64,000 nt of DNA, from positions 150,250 to 214,249 of the forward strand of contig CAIYMO010000017.1 in assembly GCA_903927345.1 (NCBI GenBank), in the 5' to 3' direction. Positions 25,783-33,344 of the stretch are shown one piece after another. Position 1 is the stretch's first letter; every line of letters begins with the position of its first letter. Below the pieces are notes generated by a model that saw only the letters and a program-made list of their open reading frames with translations, was not told the origin of the DNA and searched no databases. Source of the DNA: an uncultured Armatimonadota bacterium (GTDB taxonomy: Bacteria > Armatimonadota > Fimbriimonadia > Fimbriimonadales > Fimbriimonadaceae). The position numbers and the translations under genes were made by a program.

Positions 25783-27297
25783 CTACTTTAGCGCGAATAC
25801 TCGCCAACCGTCAGTCCGATCCCATGCACCTTTTGGTGATTTTCTATCACTTTTCGACTGGTTCGTGCTGACTGCACCCCCTGCAATGAGTGAGAGCTGG
25901 GGAGGGGCAACCGGGGCTACCCACGCAGGAAACTCTCTGGCCAAGAATCCGGTATCGATAGTTCCCGCGATAAAGCCAGGGTGATTGAGAACATCGATCA
26001 AATATCCGACGTTTGTTTTGACCCCAAGCACATGAAAGTCGAGAAGCGCGGCAACAAGTCGTCTCCTAGCCGCTTCTCGAGTTGGACCGTGCGCAATGAC
26101 TTTTGCGATCATGGAGTCGTAAAATCGAGAGACCTCTCGACCGGCGGCGAACCCGGTGTCGAACCGAATTCCCGGATGGCGAGGCTCTGCCCATCCCACA
26201 ATCTTTCCGATTGAGGGAAGGAAACCAGCCGCGGGATCTTCTGCGACAATCCGCACTTCGATGGAGTGGCCGTTGATCGCGGATCTGTCTCCACCCAGTA
26301 ATCGGGGATCAATATCTAGTTTTTCGCCTTCCGCGACACGAATCTGCAACTCAACGAGATCAAGGCCGGTGATCACCTCAGTAACGGGATGCTCGACTTG
26401 GAGCCGAGCATTGACTTCGAGGAAGTAAAACTCACCTGACTCTCTGTCGACCATGAATTCGGCAGTTCCTGCTCCGACATAGCCAGCAGCTAGCGACAGA
26501 CGTCGAACAGAGGCCTGCATTCCCTCCCAATCGAACCCGCTTGGCGCATCCAGCGGCAAGGCTGATGGCGCCTCTTCGATCAACTTCTGATGCCGACGTT
26601 GGATTGAACATTCACGCTCAAACAAGCACGCAACTTGACCATGAGAGTCTGCGATGAACTGGACTTCGATGTGGCGCGGGTCGACGACCAACTTCTCAAC
26701 CATCATTGCGTCGTCGCCGAAGCCTTTTGCCGCCTCATCCTTTGCAAGCGCTAGTGCGTCACTGAACTCCTGCGGAGAGCGGACGATGCGCATTCCTCGG
26801 CCACCACCTCCTGCCGACGCCTTGAGCATAACGGGATAGCCAATACGCTCCGCAGCGGAGCGGAGAGCCTCATCCGTGGCACCAGGTTCAAAAAATCCTG
26901 ATGTGATCGGCACTCCACTTTCAACGGCCAAGGTCTTGGCTTCGATCTTTCCTCCGAGGCGCCGCATCGCCGATGCAGGAGGACCAAGGAAGAGAATCCC
27001 AGACTTCTGGCAAGCTTCACTGAACTCGTCGCGCTCTGACAAGAATCCATAACCAGGGTGCACCGCATTGGCACCAGACTGGGCGCAGGCCTCTAAGATT
27101 GCGTCAATCCTTAAGTAGCTCTCTGCAGGGGCAGATCCACCGATATGGATGGCTTCATCGGCCAGTCCCACATGGACGGCTTCGCGGTCTGCATCCGAGT
27201 ACACGGCCACTGTAGGAATGCCGAGGGCTTTCGAGGTCCGAAAGACGCGGACCGCAATCTCTCCACGGTTGGCTACAAGCAGCTTTGTAATCTTCAT
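25783..27297 (-). CDS. accC: Biotin carboxylase subunit of acetyl-CoA (or acyl-CoA) carboxylase
   Basis: A 504-residue ATP-grasp enzyme that carboxylates the biotin of its carrier protein, the first half-reaction of fatty-acid synthesis or acyl-CoA carboxylation. Visible blocks: KLLVANRGEIAVRVFRTSKALGIPTVAVYSDAD at the N-terminus, HPGYGFLSE, the glycine-rich ATP loop KASAGGGGRGMRIV near residue 160, FERECSIQRRHQKLIEEAPS, and FLEVNARLQVEHPVTE. The last 50 residues are unlike those of typical AccC. AGGAGT upstream supports the start. No accB or accA/D gene is adjacent, and it lies in an apparent row with unrelated DUF genes, so its partner carrier is not known from this window. Confidence 0.93.
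   Translation of the reverse strand: MKITKLLVANRGEIAVRVFRTSKALGIPTVAVYSDADREAVHVGLADEAIHIGGSAPAESYLRIDAILEACAQSGANAVHPGYGFLSERDEFSEACQKSGILFLGPPASAMRRLGGKIEAKTLAVESGVPITSGFFEPGATDEALRSAAERIGYPVMLKASAGGGGRGMRIVRSPQEFSDALALAKDEAAKGFGDDAMMVEKLVVDPRHIEVQFIADSHGQVACLFERECSIQRRHQKLIEEAPSALPLDAPSGFDWEGMQASVRRLSLAAGYVGAGTAEFMVDRESGEFYFLEVNARLQVEHPVTEVITGLDLVELQIRVAEGEKLDIDPRLLGGDRSAINGHSIEVRIVAEDPAAGFLPSIGKIVGWAEPRHPGIRFDTGFAAGREVSRFYDSMIAKVIAHGPTREAARRRLVAALLDFHVLGVKTNVGYLIDVLNHPGFIAGTIDTGFLAREFPAWVAPVAPPQLSLIAGGAVSTNQSKSDRKSPKGAWDRTDGWRVFALK
25785..25790 (-). promoter_or_regulatory. -10 box inside the 3' end of accC
   Basis: Read on the minus strand, TAAAGT ends six bases before the ATG of the DUF1549/1553 gene at 25778. 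It covers the last codons of accC. The six bases between (AGAAGG) look like a Shine-Dalgarno sequence but sit directly against the ATG, too close to work as one. A leaderless start is therefore plausible. Confidence 0.4.
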
Positions 27298-27332
27298 TGA
27301 TTGACTCCTACGAATGTGATACCCTTCCGATC

Positions 27333-27827
27333 ATGTCTGCATCGATAAAACAGTGCACTTTGGAACTTCTTGACTCGATGGGCGGCTTTTTTGCCAAAGA
27401 TTTAAGCCTTTTGAGTGAAGCACAGGTCATGAACTCGCCGGGCGGTGCGGCGCGACGTCCAATCGACTATGTCCATGAGGTGACGGTCGTGAACAGAGGA
27501 ATCGCCTGTCAGCTTCGGGGCGAAGATCCTTCAGCGCTCTTTGGCGAGCAGTCACACGATGAGAACAAATTCATCGTTGCCCCTTCATCGTTGACTGCCG
27601 TCGAAGCACTTGACAACTTCAAAGCCTCGGTCGCCGAAGTGCGTGGGGTGGTGGAGTCGATGTCCGAGGAAGATATGCTGTCCCTCAGAATGTCATTCTT
27701 TGGGGAGCGCCCGGCGTACTGGGTCGCTCAATTTGTGGCGATTCATACCAACTATCACAACGGTCAGCTAAACCTCGTCCAAGGCCTTGGTGGAGATGGA
27801 AAAAACAACTGGTCTCGGTCTGAGTGA
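27333..27827 (+). CDS. DinB-like family protein
   Basis: A 164-residue four-helix-bundle protein of the DinB/YfiT superfamily, often metal-binding and sometimes acting as thiol-dependent transferases. The C-terminal signature VAIHTNYHNGQLNLVQGL and the histidine in IDYVHEVTVVNRGIACQL supply likely metal ligands. I start at MSASIKQC (27333), since an earlier in-frame ATG at 27297 falls in the divergent accC promoter area. No operon partner: it is divergent from accC, and the next feature is a tRNA on the opposite strand. Confidence 0.75.
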   Translation: MSASIKQCTLELLDSMGGFFAKDLSLLSEAQVMNSPGGAARRPIDYVHEVTVVNRGIACQLRGEDPSALFGEQSHDENKFIVAPSSLTAVEALDNFKASVAEVRGVVESMSEEDMLSLRMSFFGERPAYWVAQFVAIHTNYHNGQLNLVQGLGGDGKNNWSRSE

Positions 27828-28039
27828 GACGGGCTAGTTGGCTCCGATTGTGGGAACTGGCGCTCATCTTCTTAGCCTCAGTCGCTACTATGCGGCTAAT
27901 TGAAGCTATCGTCCATACCCTTGGTGGATAGAACTGCTTGAGGAGTGCACGCCAACGATTATTGCCACGCTCAGTGCGGACATCATGCTGACCTATTTCG
28001 GATCGAAATGGACTGTTGAGCGGATCAACAGAGGGAGCT

Positions 28040-28113
28040 TGGCTGCCCATCGTGGATTCGAACCACGATTAACGGTACCAGAAACCGTCGTCCTGCCATT
28101 AGACGAATGGGCA
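28040..28113 (-). tRNA. tRNA-Gln (anticodon CTG)
   Basis: Read on the minus strand: acceptor stem TGCCCAT with ATGGGCA (28107-28113 and 28044-28050), D-arm GTC/GAC, anticodon stem ACGGT/ACCGT with loop TTCTGGT, so the anticodon CTG is at 28079-28081. The four-base variable loop is followed by the T-arm CGTGG-TTCGAAT-CCACG. The discriminator base is G, as expected for glutamine, and CCA is encoded in the genome at 28042-28040. Confidence 0.93.
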
Positions 28114-28160
28114 ACGCCAGACAGACATTATACCGTCATGAGATTGACTCCAAAATGAAA

Positions 28161-28191
28161 CAAGCAGGCTAGCTTCTGGCTAGCCTGCTTG
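28161..28191 (-). terminator. Terminator downstream of clpX
   Basis: CAAGCAGGCTAGC (28161-28173) pairs perfectly over 13 bases with GCTAGCCTGCTTG (28179-28191). Read on the minus strand it lies 20 bases after the clpX stop and is followed by TTTCATTTTGG, a weak U-run. The tRNA gene lies beyond it, so the hairpin separates the clp operon from the tRNA. Confidence 0.8.
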
Positions 28192-28211
28192 AAATCGGGT
28201 TCAGCTTTGAC

Positions 28212-29531
28212 TTAGCTCGCTTTGAGCAAATCCGCTTCGCTGAGCAGGATCGGGTGCGCCCCGTTATCGATGATCCCGGCCGGGAGGATAACTCGTTTCA
28301 CATCGTCATTCGACGGAACCTCGTACATCACGTCCATCATCACACCTTCAATGATCGCTCTCAGTGCACGAGCACCGGTCTTGCGCTTGATTGCTTCCCG
28401 AGCGACTTCACGCAGAGCGGCTGGTTCGACGACGAGATCTACACCGTCCAACTCGAAGAAGCGTGTGTACTGCTTCAAAATCGCATTGCGTGGTTCGCTA
28501 AGAATTTTGACCAGAGCGTCTTCATCCAAGATATCCAAAGTTGCAATGACAGGAAGTCGACCAATGAATTCTGGGATCAAACCGAACTTGAGCAAGTCCT
28601 CTGGAAGCAGGCCTTGCAGAACATCCGTGACTTCTTCCTTCTTCCCAGTTGGGTTGGAACGGAAGCCCATCGTGTTTTCCTTCATCCGGCGTCGAATGAG
28701 ATCCTCGATGCCTTCGAAAGCGCCCGCACAGATGAACAAGATGTTCGATGTGTCGATCTGCATGTACTCTTGCTGAGGATGCTTGCGACCTCCGCCTGGA
28801 GGAACGTTGGCGGTAGTGCCCTCCAAAATCTTGAGAAGAGCCTGTTGGACGCCTTCACCAGAAACGTCGCGAGTGATCGACGGGTTATCGCTCTTTCGAC
28901 CGATCTTATCGATTTCGTCAACGTAAATGATCCCTCGCTCACAAAGCTCTTTGGCGTTGTTCGGATCCATCGCGTCGGCGGCTTGCCAAAGCTTAAGCAA
29001 AATGTTCTCGACGTCCTCACCGACGTAGCCGGCTTCGGTCAACGCGGTGGCATCTGCGATTGCGAACGGAACATTCAGCATCTTCGCCAGAGTCTGGGCT
29101 AGAAGGGTTTTGCCCGATCCCGTTGGTCCGACCATCAGGATATTGCTCTTCTGCAGCTCGACATCATTGCTGCCCTTACCCTTTTCGTTGACTCGCTTAA
29201 AGTGGTTATAAACAGCAACGGATAGTGCTCGTTTCGCGTGGCTTTGTCCCACAACATAAGAGTCGAGGTAGGTCACGATTTCGCGAGGCTTAGGCACGCC
29301 TGAAGTTGCCCGAACCGGTGCGAGGGGCTGTGCGACTGGCGCAACTGCCGCAGCCGCGGCTGCTTTGGCACCTGAAGTACGTGGTTCCGTATCCGTGTGA
29401 AGGATGTCATTGCACAGGTCGATACAATCGATACAGACTGCGCCATGCAGTCCGACGATCAGTTTTCTTACTTGCTCCTTCTGCTTTCCGCAGAGGCAAC
29501 ATTGATCTCTTCGTTCGGGGATTTTCGCCAT
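28212..29531 (-). CDS. clpX: ATP-dependent Clp protease ATP-binding subunit ClpX
   Basis: A 439-residue hexameric AAA+ unfoldase that feeds proteins to ClpP. The N-terminal zinc domain has C11, C14, C33 and C36. An Ala/Pro-rich linker (residues 55-75) leads to the AAA+ core with Walker A GPTGSGKT (about residues 135-142), Walker [11 protein letters not shown], the sensor and pore-loop region [11 protein letters not shown], and a C-terminal helical domain with [26 protein letters not shown]. Length is normal. It follows clpP by 26 bases on the same strand, so the two form an operon. Confidence 0.97.
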   Translation of the reverse strand: MAKIPERRDQCCLCGKQKEQVRKLIVGLHGAVCIDCIDLCNDILHTDTEPRTSGAKAAAAAAVAPVAQPLAPVRATSGVPKPREIVTYLDSYVVGQSHAKRALSVAVYNHFKRVNEKGKGSNDVELQKSNILMVGPTGSGKTLLAQTLAKMLNVPFAIADATALTEAGYVGEDVENILLKLWQAADAMDPNNAKELCERGIIYVDEIDKIGRKSDNPSITRDVSGEGVQQALLKILEGTTANVPPGGGRKHPQQEYMQIDTSNILFICAGAFEGIEDLIRRRMKENTMGFRSNPTGKKEEVTDVLQGLLPEDLLKFGLIPEFIGRLPVIATLDILDEDALVKILSEPRNAILKQYTRFFELDGVDLVVEPAALREVAREAIKRKTGARALRAIIEGVMMDVMYEVPSNDDVKRVILPAGIIDNGAHPILLSEADLLKAS

Positions 29532-29557
29532 TCAGGTGCCTACTTAACTATATCGGT

Positions 29558-30139
29558 TTAAGGAGCTCTTTCCAAGACCTTGTCGATCAGACCGTATTCA
29601 ACGGCAGCTGGACTCGACATAAAGTAGTCTCGGTCACAATCCTTCCGCACCTCTTCGTCAGATTTACCAGTATGGTGACTAAGAATTCCCATAAGGGAGT
29701 CCATCATCCGGTTGATTTCCGCTGCTTGGACATTAATGTCTGCCGCAGTTCCTCGGAAACCAGCCGAAACCTGGTGGATCATGATGCGTGAATGCTTTAG
29801 TGCATAACGCTTGCCAGCCGCGCCACCTGCGAGCAAAACTGCGCCCATTGAAGCTGCAGAACCGACACAAATCGTTGCAACATCGCATTTGATGTGTTGC
29901 ATACAGTCGTAAATCGCAAGACCTGCGGTGACGGATCCTCCTGGAGAGTTGATGTAGAAATCAATATCCTTGTCTGGATCTTCCTTCTCAAGGAACAGTA
30001 GCTGGGCGACCAACAGATTGGCGATGTAGTCGTCAACCTCGGTTCCCAAGAAGATGATTCGGTCTTTAAGAAGCCTCGACCAGATGTCGTAGCTTCGCTC
30101 GCCGCGTGCAGTTTGTTCGATGACGTAAGGAATTCCCAT
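29558..30139 (-). CDS. clpP: ATP-dependent Clp protease proteolytic subunit
   Basis: A 193-residue serine protease that forms the tetradecameric ClpP barrel. The catalytic triad is visible as Ser97 in [10 protein letters not shown], His122 in [10 protein letters not shown] and Asp171 in CDRDYFMS. The N-terminal [28 protein letters not shown] is typical of the family. First gene of the clpP-clpX operon, divergent from ychF with 158 bases between starts. A minus-strand CACAAT box near 30160 may be its -10. There is only a weak Shine-Dalgarno sequence (AGG). Confidence 0.97.
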   Translation of the reverse strand: MGIPYVIEQTARGERSYDIWSRLLKDRIIFLGTEVDDYIANLLVAQLLFLEKEDPDKDIDFYINSPGGSVTAGLAIYDCMQHIKCDVATICVGSAASMGAVLLAGGAAGKRYALKHSRIMIHQVSAGFRGTAADINVQAAEINRMMDSLMGILSHHTGKSDEEVRKDCDRDYFMSSPAAVEYGLIDKVLERAP

Positions 30140-30297
30140 CGTAATTACCTGTACTCCATTGTGGCGGGTTTCTGCTCAATGGGTAGGGTGATCATGCCGA
30201 ATCTCAAGCAAAACGCAAGGTTTCCGCAATCTTTGAGTCCGAACGGTAAACTTATGCCTTCGCTAGGCCACAGATGTGGTCTTGCCACGTGTCCAAT

Positions 30298-31389
30298 ATG
30301 CTCAGAGCCGGAAATGTAGGGTTGCCAAACGTCGGAAAATCGACGCTCTTTAACGCTGTTGTTGCAAACAGTAAGGCGCAAGCCGCGAACTTCCCGTTCT
30401 GTACAATTGAACCGAACGTCGGTTTGGTCTCGGTGCCCGATGAGCGACTCGAAGTTCTTGCCAAGATTGCAGGATCAGAAAACATTCTTCCTGCGCGGCT
30501 AGAGATCGTCGACATCGCAGGTCTCGTCAAAGGAGCCTCGCAAGGTGAGGGCCTTGGCAACCAATTCCTCGCCAACATCCGCGAAGTAGACGCAATTATT
30601 CACGTCGTTCGTTGCTTCGATAACGACGACATTATTCACGTTGCCGGCTCCATTGACCCAGTTCGAGATATCGAGATTATCAATATGGAGCTCATCCTGG
30701 CGGATATGGCTCAAGCTGAGCGTCGTCTCGACCGTGCGCGCAAAGACGTTCGAACCAAGAAAGAAGCGCAGATTGAAGTCGATGCCCTCGAGAAGATCGT
30801 TCCTGTTCTTCAAGATGGTCAACCGGCACGAAGCGTCGCGCTTACCGAAGATGAGGCCGCTTCAATCAAGCCTCTCGGGCTCCTCTCGCGCAAACCAATC
30901 ATCTTCGCTGCAAACGTGAACGAAGATGACCTCGCCACGGGCAACTCTTACGTTCAATCCGTGCGGGAGATTGCTAAAAAGGAAGGCGCTGAGGTCATCG
31001 TCATCTCCGCGCAAGTCGAGTCCGAGCTCATCGAACTCCCAGAAGACGATCGACAAGAATTTTTGGAAAGCCTTGGGGTCAAGGAGGGCGGTCTCCAAAG
31101 TCTGATCCGAACCACCTATGATCTTCTTGGTCTACAGACCTACTTCACTTGCGGGCCAAAGGAAACGCGAGCTTGGACGATTACCAAGGGGATGACCGCC
31201 CCTCAAGCCGCAGGGGTGATTCACTCCGATTTCGAGCGAGGATTCATTCGGGCGGAAACGATTGCGTTCAACGACATGGTTGAGTGCGGTTCAAAGTCAG
31301 CTGCTCGCGACAAAGGTGTGCTCCGAGCGGAAGGGAAGGCATATGTCGTTCAAGAAGGCGACATTATGGAATTCCTGTTTAACGTTTGA
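30298..31389 (+). CDS. ychF: Redox-regulated ATPase/GTPase YchF
   Basis: A 363-residue Obg-family P-loop ATPase that binds ribosomes and takes part in translation and stress control. The G1 motif is [17 protein letters not shown] at residues 5-21; others are [14 protein letters not shown] and [21 protein letters not shown] coiled-coil insert lies around residues 130-165. The C-terminal TGS domain ends with [21 protein letters not shown] chose the ATG at 30298 because the family starts within a few residues of the G1 motif. An in-frame ATG 24 bases upstream is possible. It ends in a bidirectional terminator. Confidence 0.95.
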   Translation: MLRAGNVGLPNVGKSTLFNAVVANSKAQAANFPFCTIEPNVGLVSVPDERLEVLAKIAGSENILPARLEIVDIAGLVKGASQGEGLGNQFLANIREVDAIIHVVRCFDNDDIIHVAGSIDPVRDIEIINMELILADMAQAERRLDRARKDVRTKKEAQIEVDALEKIVPVLQDGQPARSVALTEDEAASIKPLGLLSRKPIIFAANVNEDDLATGNSYVQSVREIAKKEGAEVIVISAQVESELIELPEDDRQEFLESLGVKEGGLQSLIRTTYDLLGLQTYFTCGPKETRAWTITKGMTAPQAAGVIHSDFERGFIRAETIAFNDMVECGSKSAARDKGVLRAEGKAYVVQEGDIMEFLFNV

Positions 31390-31407
31390 CGCGTTAAAGC
31401 GAGCATG

Positions 31408-31445
31408 AAAAAGGAGCTGGAGAAGTTAATCTCCAGCTCCTTTTT
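31408..31445. terminator. Bidirectional intrinsic terminator
   Basis: AAAAAGGAGCTGGAGA (31408-31423) pairs perfectly over 16 bases with TCTCCAGCTCCTTTTT (31430-31445). The T-run on one strand and the A-run on the other serve both ychF (plus) and the convergent secreted-protein gene (minus). Confidence 0.93.
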
Positions 31446-31457
31446 GTTCGACCTAGT

Positions 31458-32210
31458 TTAGGCTGGGTCTGCGACGAATGGCTTGGTGCCACCCATGGCT
31501 TTCAGCTTTGTAGCTTGGTCAGCCTTGAGAATCTTGCCGAGCTCGGCCTTCATGATGTCCGTGTTCTTGGTCATCTTTTCTTGAAGCTCTTCTCGGGTCA
31601 ATTCCTGGTCTCGCATCTTCTGGAAGAGAGCCTGGTTGGCTTCTTGCTGCTTCGTCTGAAGCTCCTTGATCGCAGCGATTTGCCTCTCATCAAGACCGAG
31701 TGCCTTCTGGGTATCGGCTTGCATGATCGCCATGGTGCCCTGAAGTTGGTATCCGATCTCGGAGAGACGAGTGACCTGTGCTGGGGTCAGAATGCCTGCG
31801 ATTGCAGCCTTCTGCTCGTCTGCGCGCTTCTTGGCTGCTTCTGCCATGGCTGCCCGTTGCTCTTCGGTCATCTGACCGCCGCCTTGTCCACCACCCTGAC
31901 CGCGTTGTCCGCCGCCCTGGCCGCCACCTTGGCCACGTTGGCCGCCGCCTGCGCCGCCAGGACCACCCTGACCGCGCTGAGGCTGGAGGGCCTCAACCTT
32001 GGTGATCTGCTCCTCAGAGAGGTCGAGATCCTTTCGGACGTCGCCGCGCATCAACAGGGTCATTGGGGTCATCTGTCCGCCGCGTCCTTGGCCAAAGCCA
32101 CCGCGACCTTGACCACGTCCGCCGCCTTGTCCCTGGCCTCCGCCCTGAGCAAGTGCAAGCGAGGTGACCGCGAGAAGTGAAATAACGATTAGATTCCGAG
32201 CAATTTTCAT
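31458..32210 (-). CDS. Gly/Gln-rich exported protein, LTXXQ/Spy-like
   Basis: A 250-residue exported protein with signal peptide MKIARNLIVISLLAVTSLALA. The mature part begins with a glycine, glutamine and arginine-rich region (GQGQGGGRGQGRGGFGQGRGG). Next is a helix with DLDLSEEQITKVEALQ, then a second Gly/Gln-rich tract (about residues 86-115), and last two helices with GILTPAQVTRLSEIGYQL and LGLDERQIAAIKELQTKQQEANQALF. The LTPAQ and LDERQ motifs resemble Spy/CpxP-type periplasmic chaperones. I chose the ATG at 32210 (GGAG nine bases upstream) over a longer frame from 32237. A single gene. Confidence 0.75.
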   Translation of the reverse strand: MKIARNLIVISLLAVTSLALAQGGGQGQGGGRGQGRGGFGQGRGGQMTPMTLLMRGDVRKDLDLSEEQITKVEALQPQRGQGGPGGAGGGQRGQGGGQGGGQRGQGGGQGGGQMTEEQRAAMAEAAKKRADEQKAAIAGILTPAQVTRLSEIGYQLQGTMAIMQADTQKALGLDERQIAAIKELQTKQQEANQALFQKMRDQELTREELQEKMTKNTDIMKAELGKILKADQATKLKAMGGTKPFVADPA

Positions 32211-32307
32211 ATCAAAAAACTCCGCTAACCCGCCCAAACGCCGAGTTCCGAAATGTGTTCAGTTGATTTTTCAGAGGTGTTTGGAAATTGTTTGGAAGAC
32301 TTACGGG

Positions 32308-32817
32308 TTACCAGCGGAAATGACCACAGAGCTTCCAAGATTTGAGGCAATCTTCTTCTCGCGGAGTGCTGAGATTGTGGATGACCATCAGATTTCCTGA
32401 AGGTCCTCGTTTGTCGGTGACCAATCCCACATGGTTCAGTCCGCTATCAAGCTTCCACCAGACAACATCGCCAGCCTGCCAATCTTGGTCAAGCGGGCAA
32501 CTCGCACCCTTGCGGCGCAGAAAGGTTGCCATGTTAGGCACTCTTCTGTGATCGATGTTTGAATCCAACTTGCCGCTCGGATATGCCGACGGGTCCTTTC
32601 TCTTATCATCGTGAATCAGTTTTTGCAAATCGCGCCCAACCGAGCGGTAAGCGCGAATGATCACGTCCGTGCAAACCCCCCGATCCTTGGCAACATCGCC
32701 TCCTGGATACTTCAAGGTGACGTACCTAGAGTCATAGCGGGTGCCCCACGTTAGTTGATCCCTGGCGGAGGCCACCAACTTGGCAGCGTGGGATGTGAAG
32801 AGCAAAGTGGCAATCAT
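32308..32817 (-). CDS. DUF1287 family exported protein
   Basis: A 169-residue protein matching DUF1287, NlpC/P60-like proteins with a conserved Cys and His that suggest cell-wall amidase or peptidase activity. Key stretches are YPGGDVAKDRGVCTDVIIRAYRSVGRDLQ, with the likely nucleophile Cys48, NIDHRRVPNMATFLRRKG, WQAGDVVWW and LNHVGLVTD, with the likely His. A short hydrophobic N-terminus (MIATLLFTSHAAKLVASA) may be a signal peptide. I chose the ATG at 32817 over a longer frame to 32958 because TTAACT (minus strand, 32824-32829) ends six bases upstream and the longer frame would cover the crcB start. Divergent from crcB. Confidence 0.82.
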   Translation of the reverse strand: MIATLLFTSHAAKLVASARDQLTWGTRYDSRYVTLKYPGGDVAKDRGVCTDVIIRAYRSVGRDLQKLIHDDKRKDPSAYPSGKLDSNIDHRRVPNMATFLRRKGASCPLDQDWQAGDVVWWKLDSGLNHVGLVTDKRGPSGNLMVIHNLSTPREEDCLKSWKLCGHFRW

Positions 32818-32823
32818 GTAGCG

Positions 32824-32860
32824 AGTTAACGAACATGAATCCGGCCTAGTTCCGTAAACT
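32824..32860. promoter_or_regulatory. Divergent pair of -10 boxes, both giving leaderless starts
   Basis: On the minus strand TTAACT (32829-32824) ends six bases before the DUF1287 ATG. On the plus strand TAAACT (32855-32860) ends seven bases before the GTG of crcB. The two genes are only 50 bases apart, so their promoters must overlap back to back. No Shine-Dalgarno sequence on either side, and no fluoride riboswitch fits in this space. Confidence 0.45.
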
Positions 32861-32867
32861 AGCGGTT

Positions 32868-33230
32868 GTGAATCCTGTCCTCGTTGGCATTGGAGCCTGC
32901 TTTGGCGGCGTCGCACGATATGGTGTCGCAAAGTTGCTCCCGTCGAGCTCTTTTCCATGGGCCACGATCTGTATCAACCTCTCGGGAAGCCTTTTTTTGG
33001 GCATCGTCGCGGCGGTTTGGGCAAAGGATCATCCGACCCGTTTCCTTCTAGGCGTGGGGTTCCTCGGCGGGTTCACAACGTTCTCCACATTTTCGCTGGA
33101 GGTGCTCGAACAACTGCGCTCCAATCAACCTGGAGCCGCGCTTCTCAATGTCGCAATTCAGGTCGTCGGTGGGGTTTTTGTCTGTGCTTTAGGCTTTTAT
33201 CTGGGGTCGAGAATTCGAGGCGGTGGATAA
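32868..33230 (+). CDS. crcB: Fluoride channel CrcB/Fluc
   Basis: A 120-residue inner-membrane protein with four helices that forms dual-topology dimers exporting fluoride. The family signature is GFLGGFTTFSTFSLEVLE (about residues 66-83). Others are GACFGGVARYGVAK near the N-terminus and ATICINLSGSLFLGIV. The start is GTG at 32868, placed by the box at 32855-32860 and by homology. Single gene, upstream of the pilus cluster but not obviously linked to it. Confidence 0.92.
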   Translation: MNPVLVGIGACFGGVARYGVAKLLPSSSFPWATICINLSGSLFLGIVAAVWAKDHPTRFLLGVGFLGGFTTFSTFSLEVLEQLRSNQPGAALLNVAIQVVGGVFVCALGFYLGSRIRGGG

Positions 33231-33344
33231 ATTGTCATCAAAATATGCAAACGAACGATGAAACCTCTATCCCAAAGGGGCTGATCTGGGTTACAATCCC
33301 CTGACTCACCTTGGGAGAGAGTGAGTCTGCTTGAGAGTTCAAAT

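Noticed and set aside
28254..29102. A 282-residue plus-strand frame inside clpX
   Set aside because: Shadow of clpX, which has complete zinc, Walker and C-terminal motifs on the minus strand.
32818..32867. A fluoride riboswitch before crcB
   Set aside because: Only 50 bases separate crcB from the divergent DUF1287 gene, too short for the aptamer plus promoter, and the conserved core is not seen.
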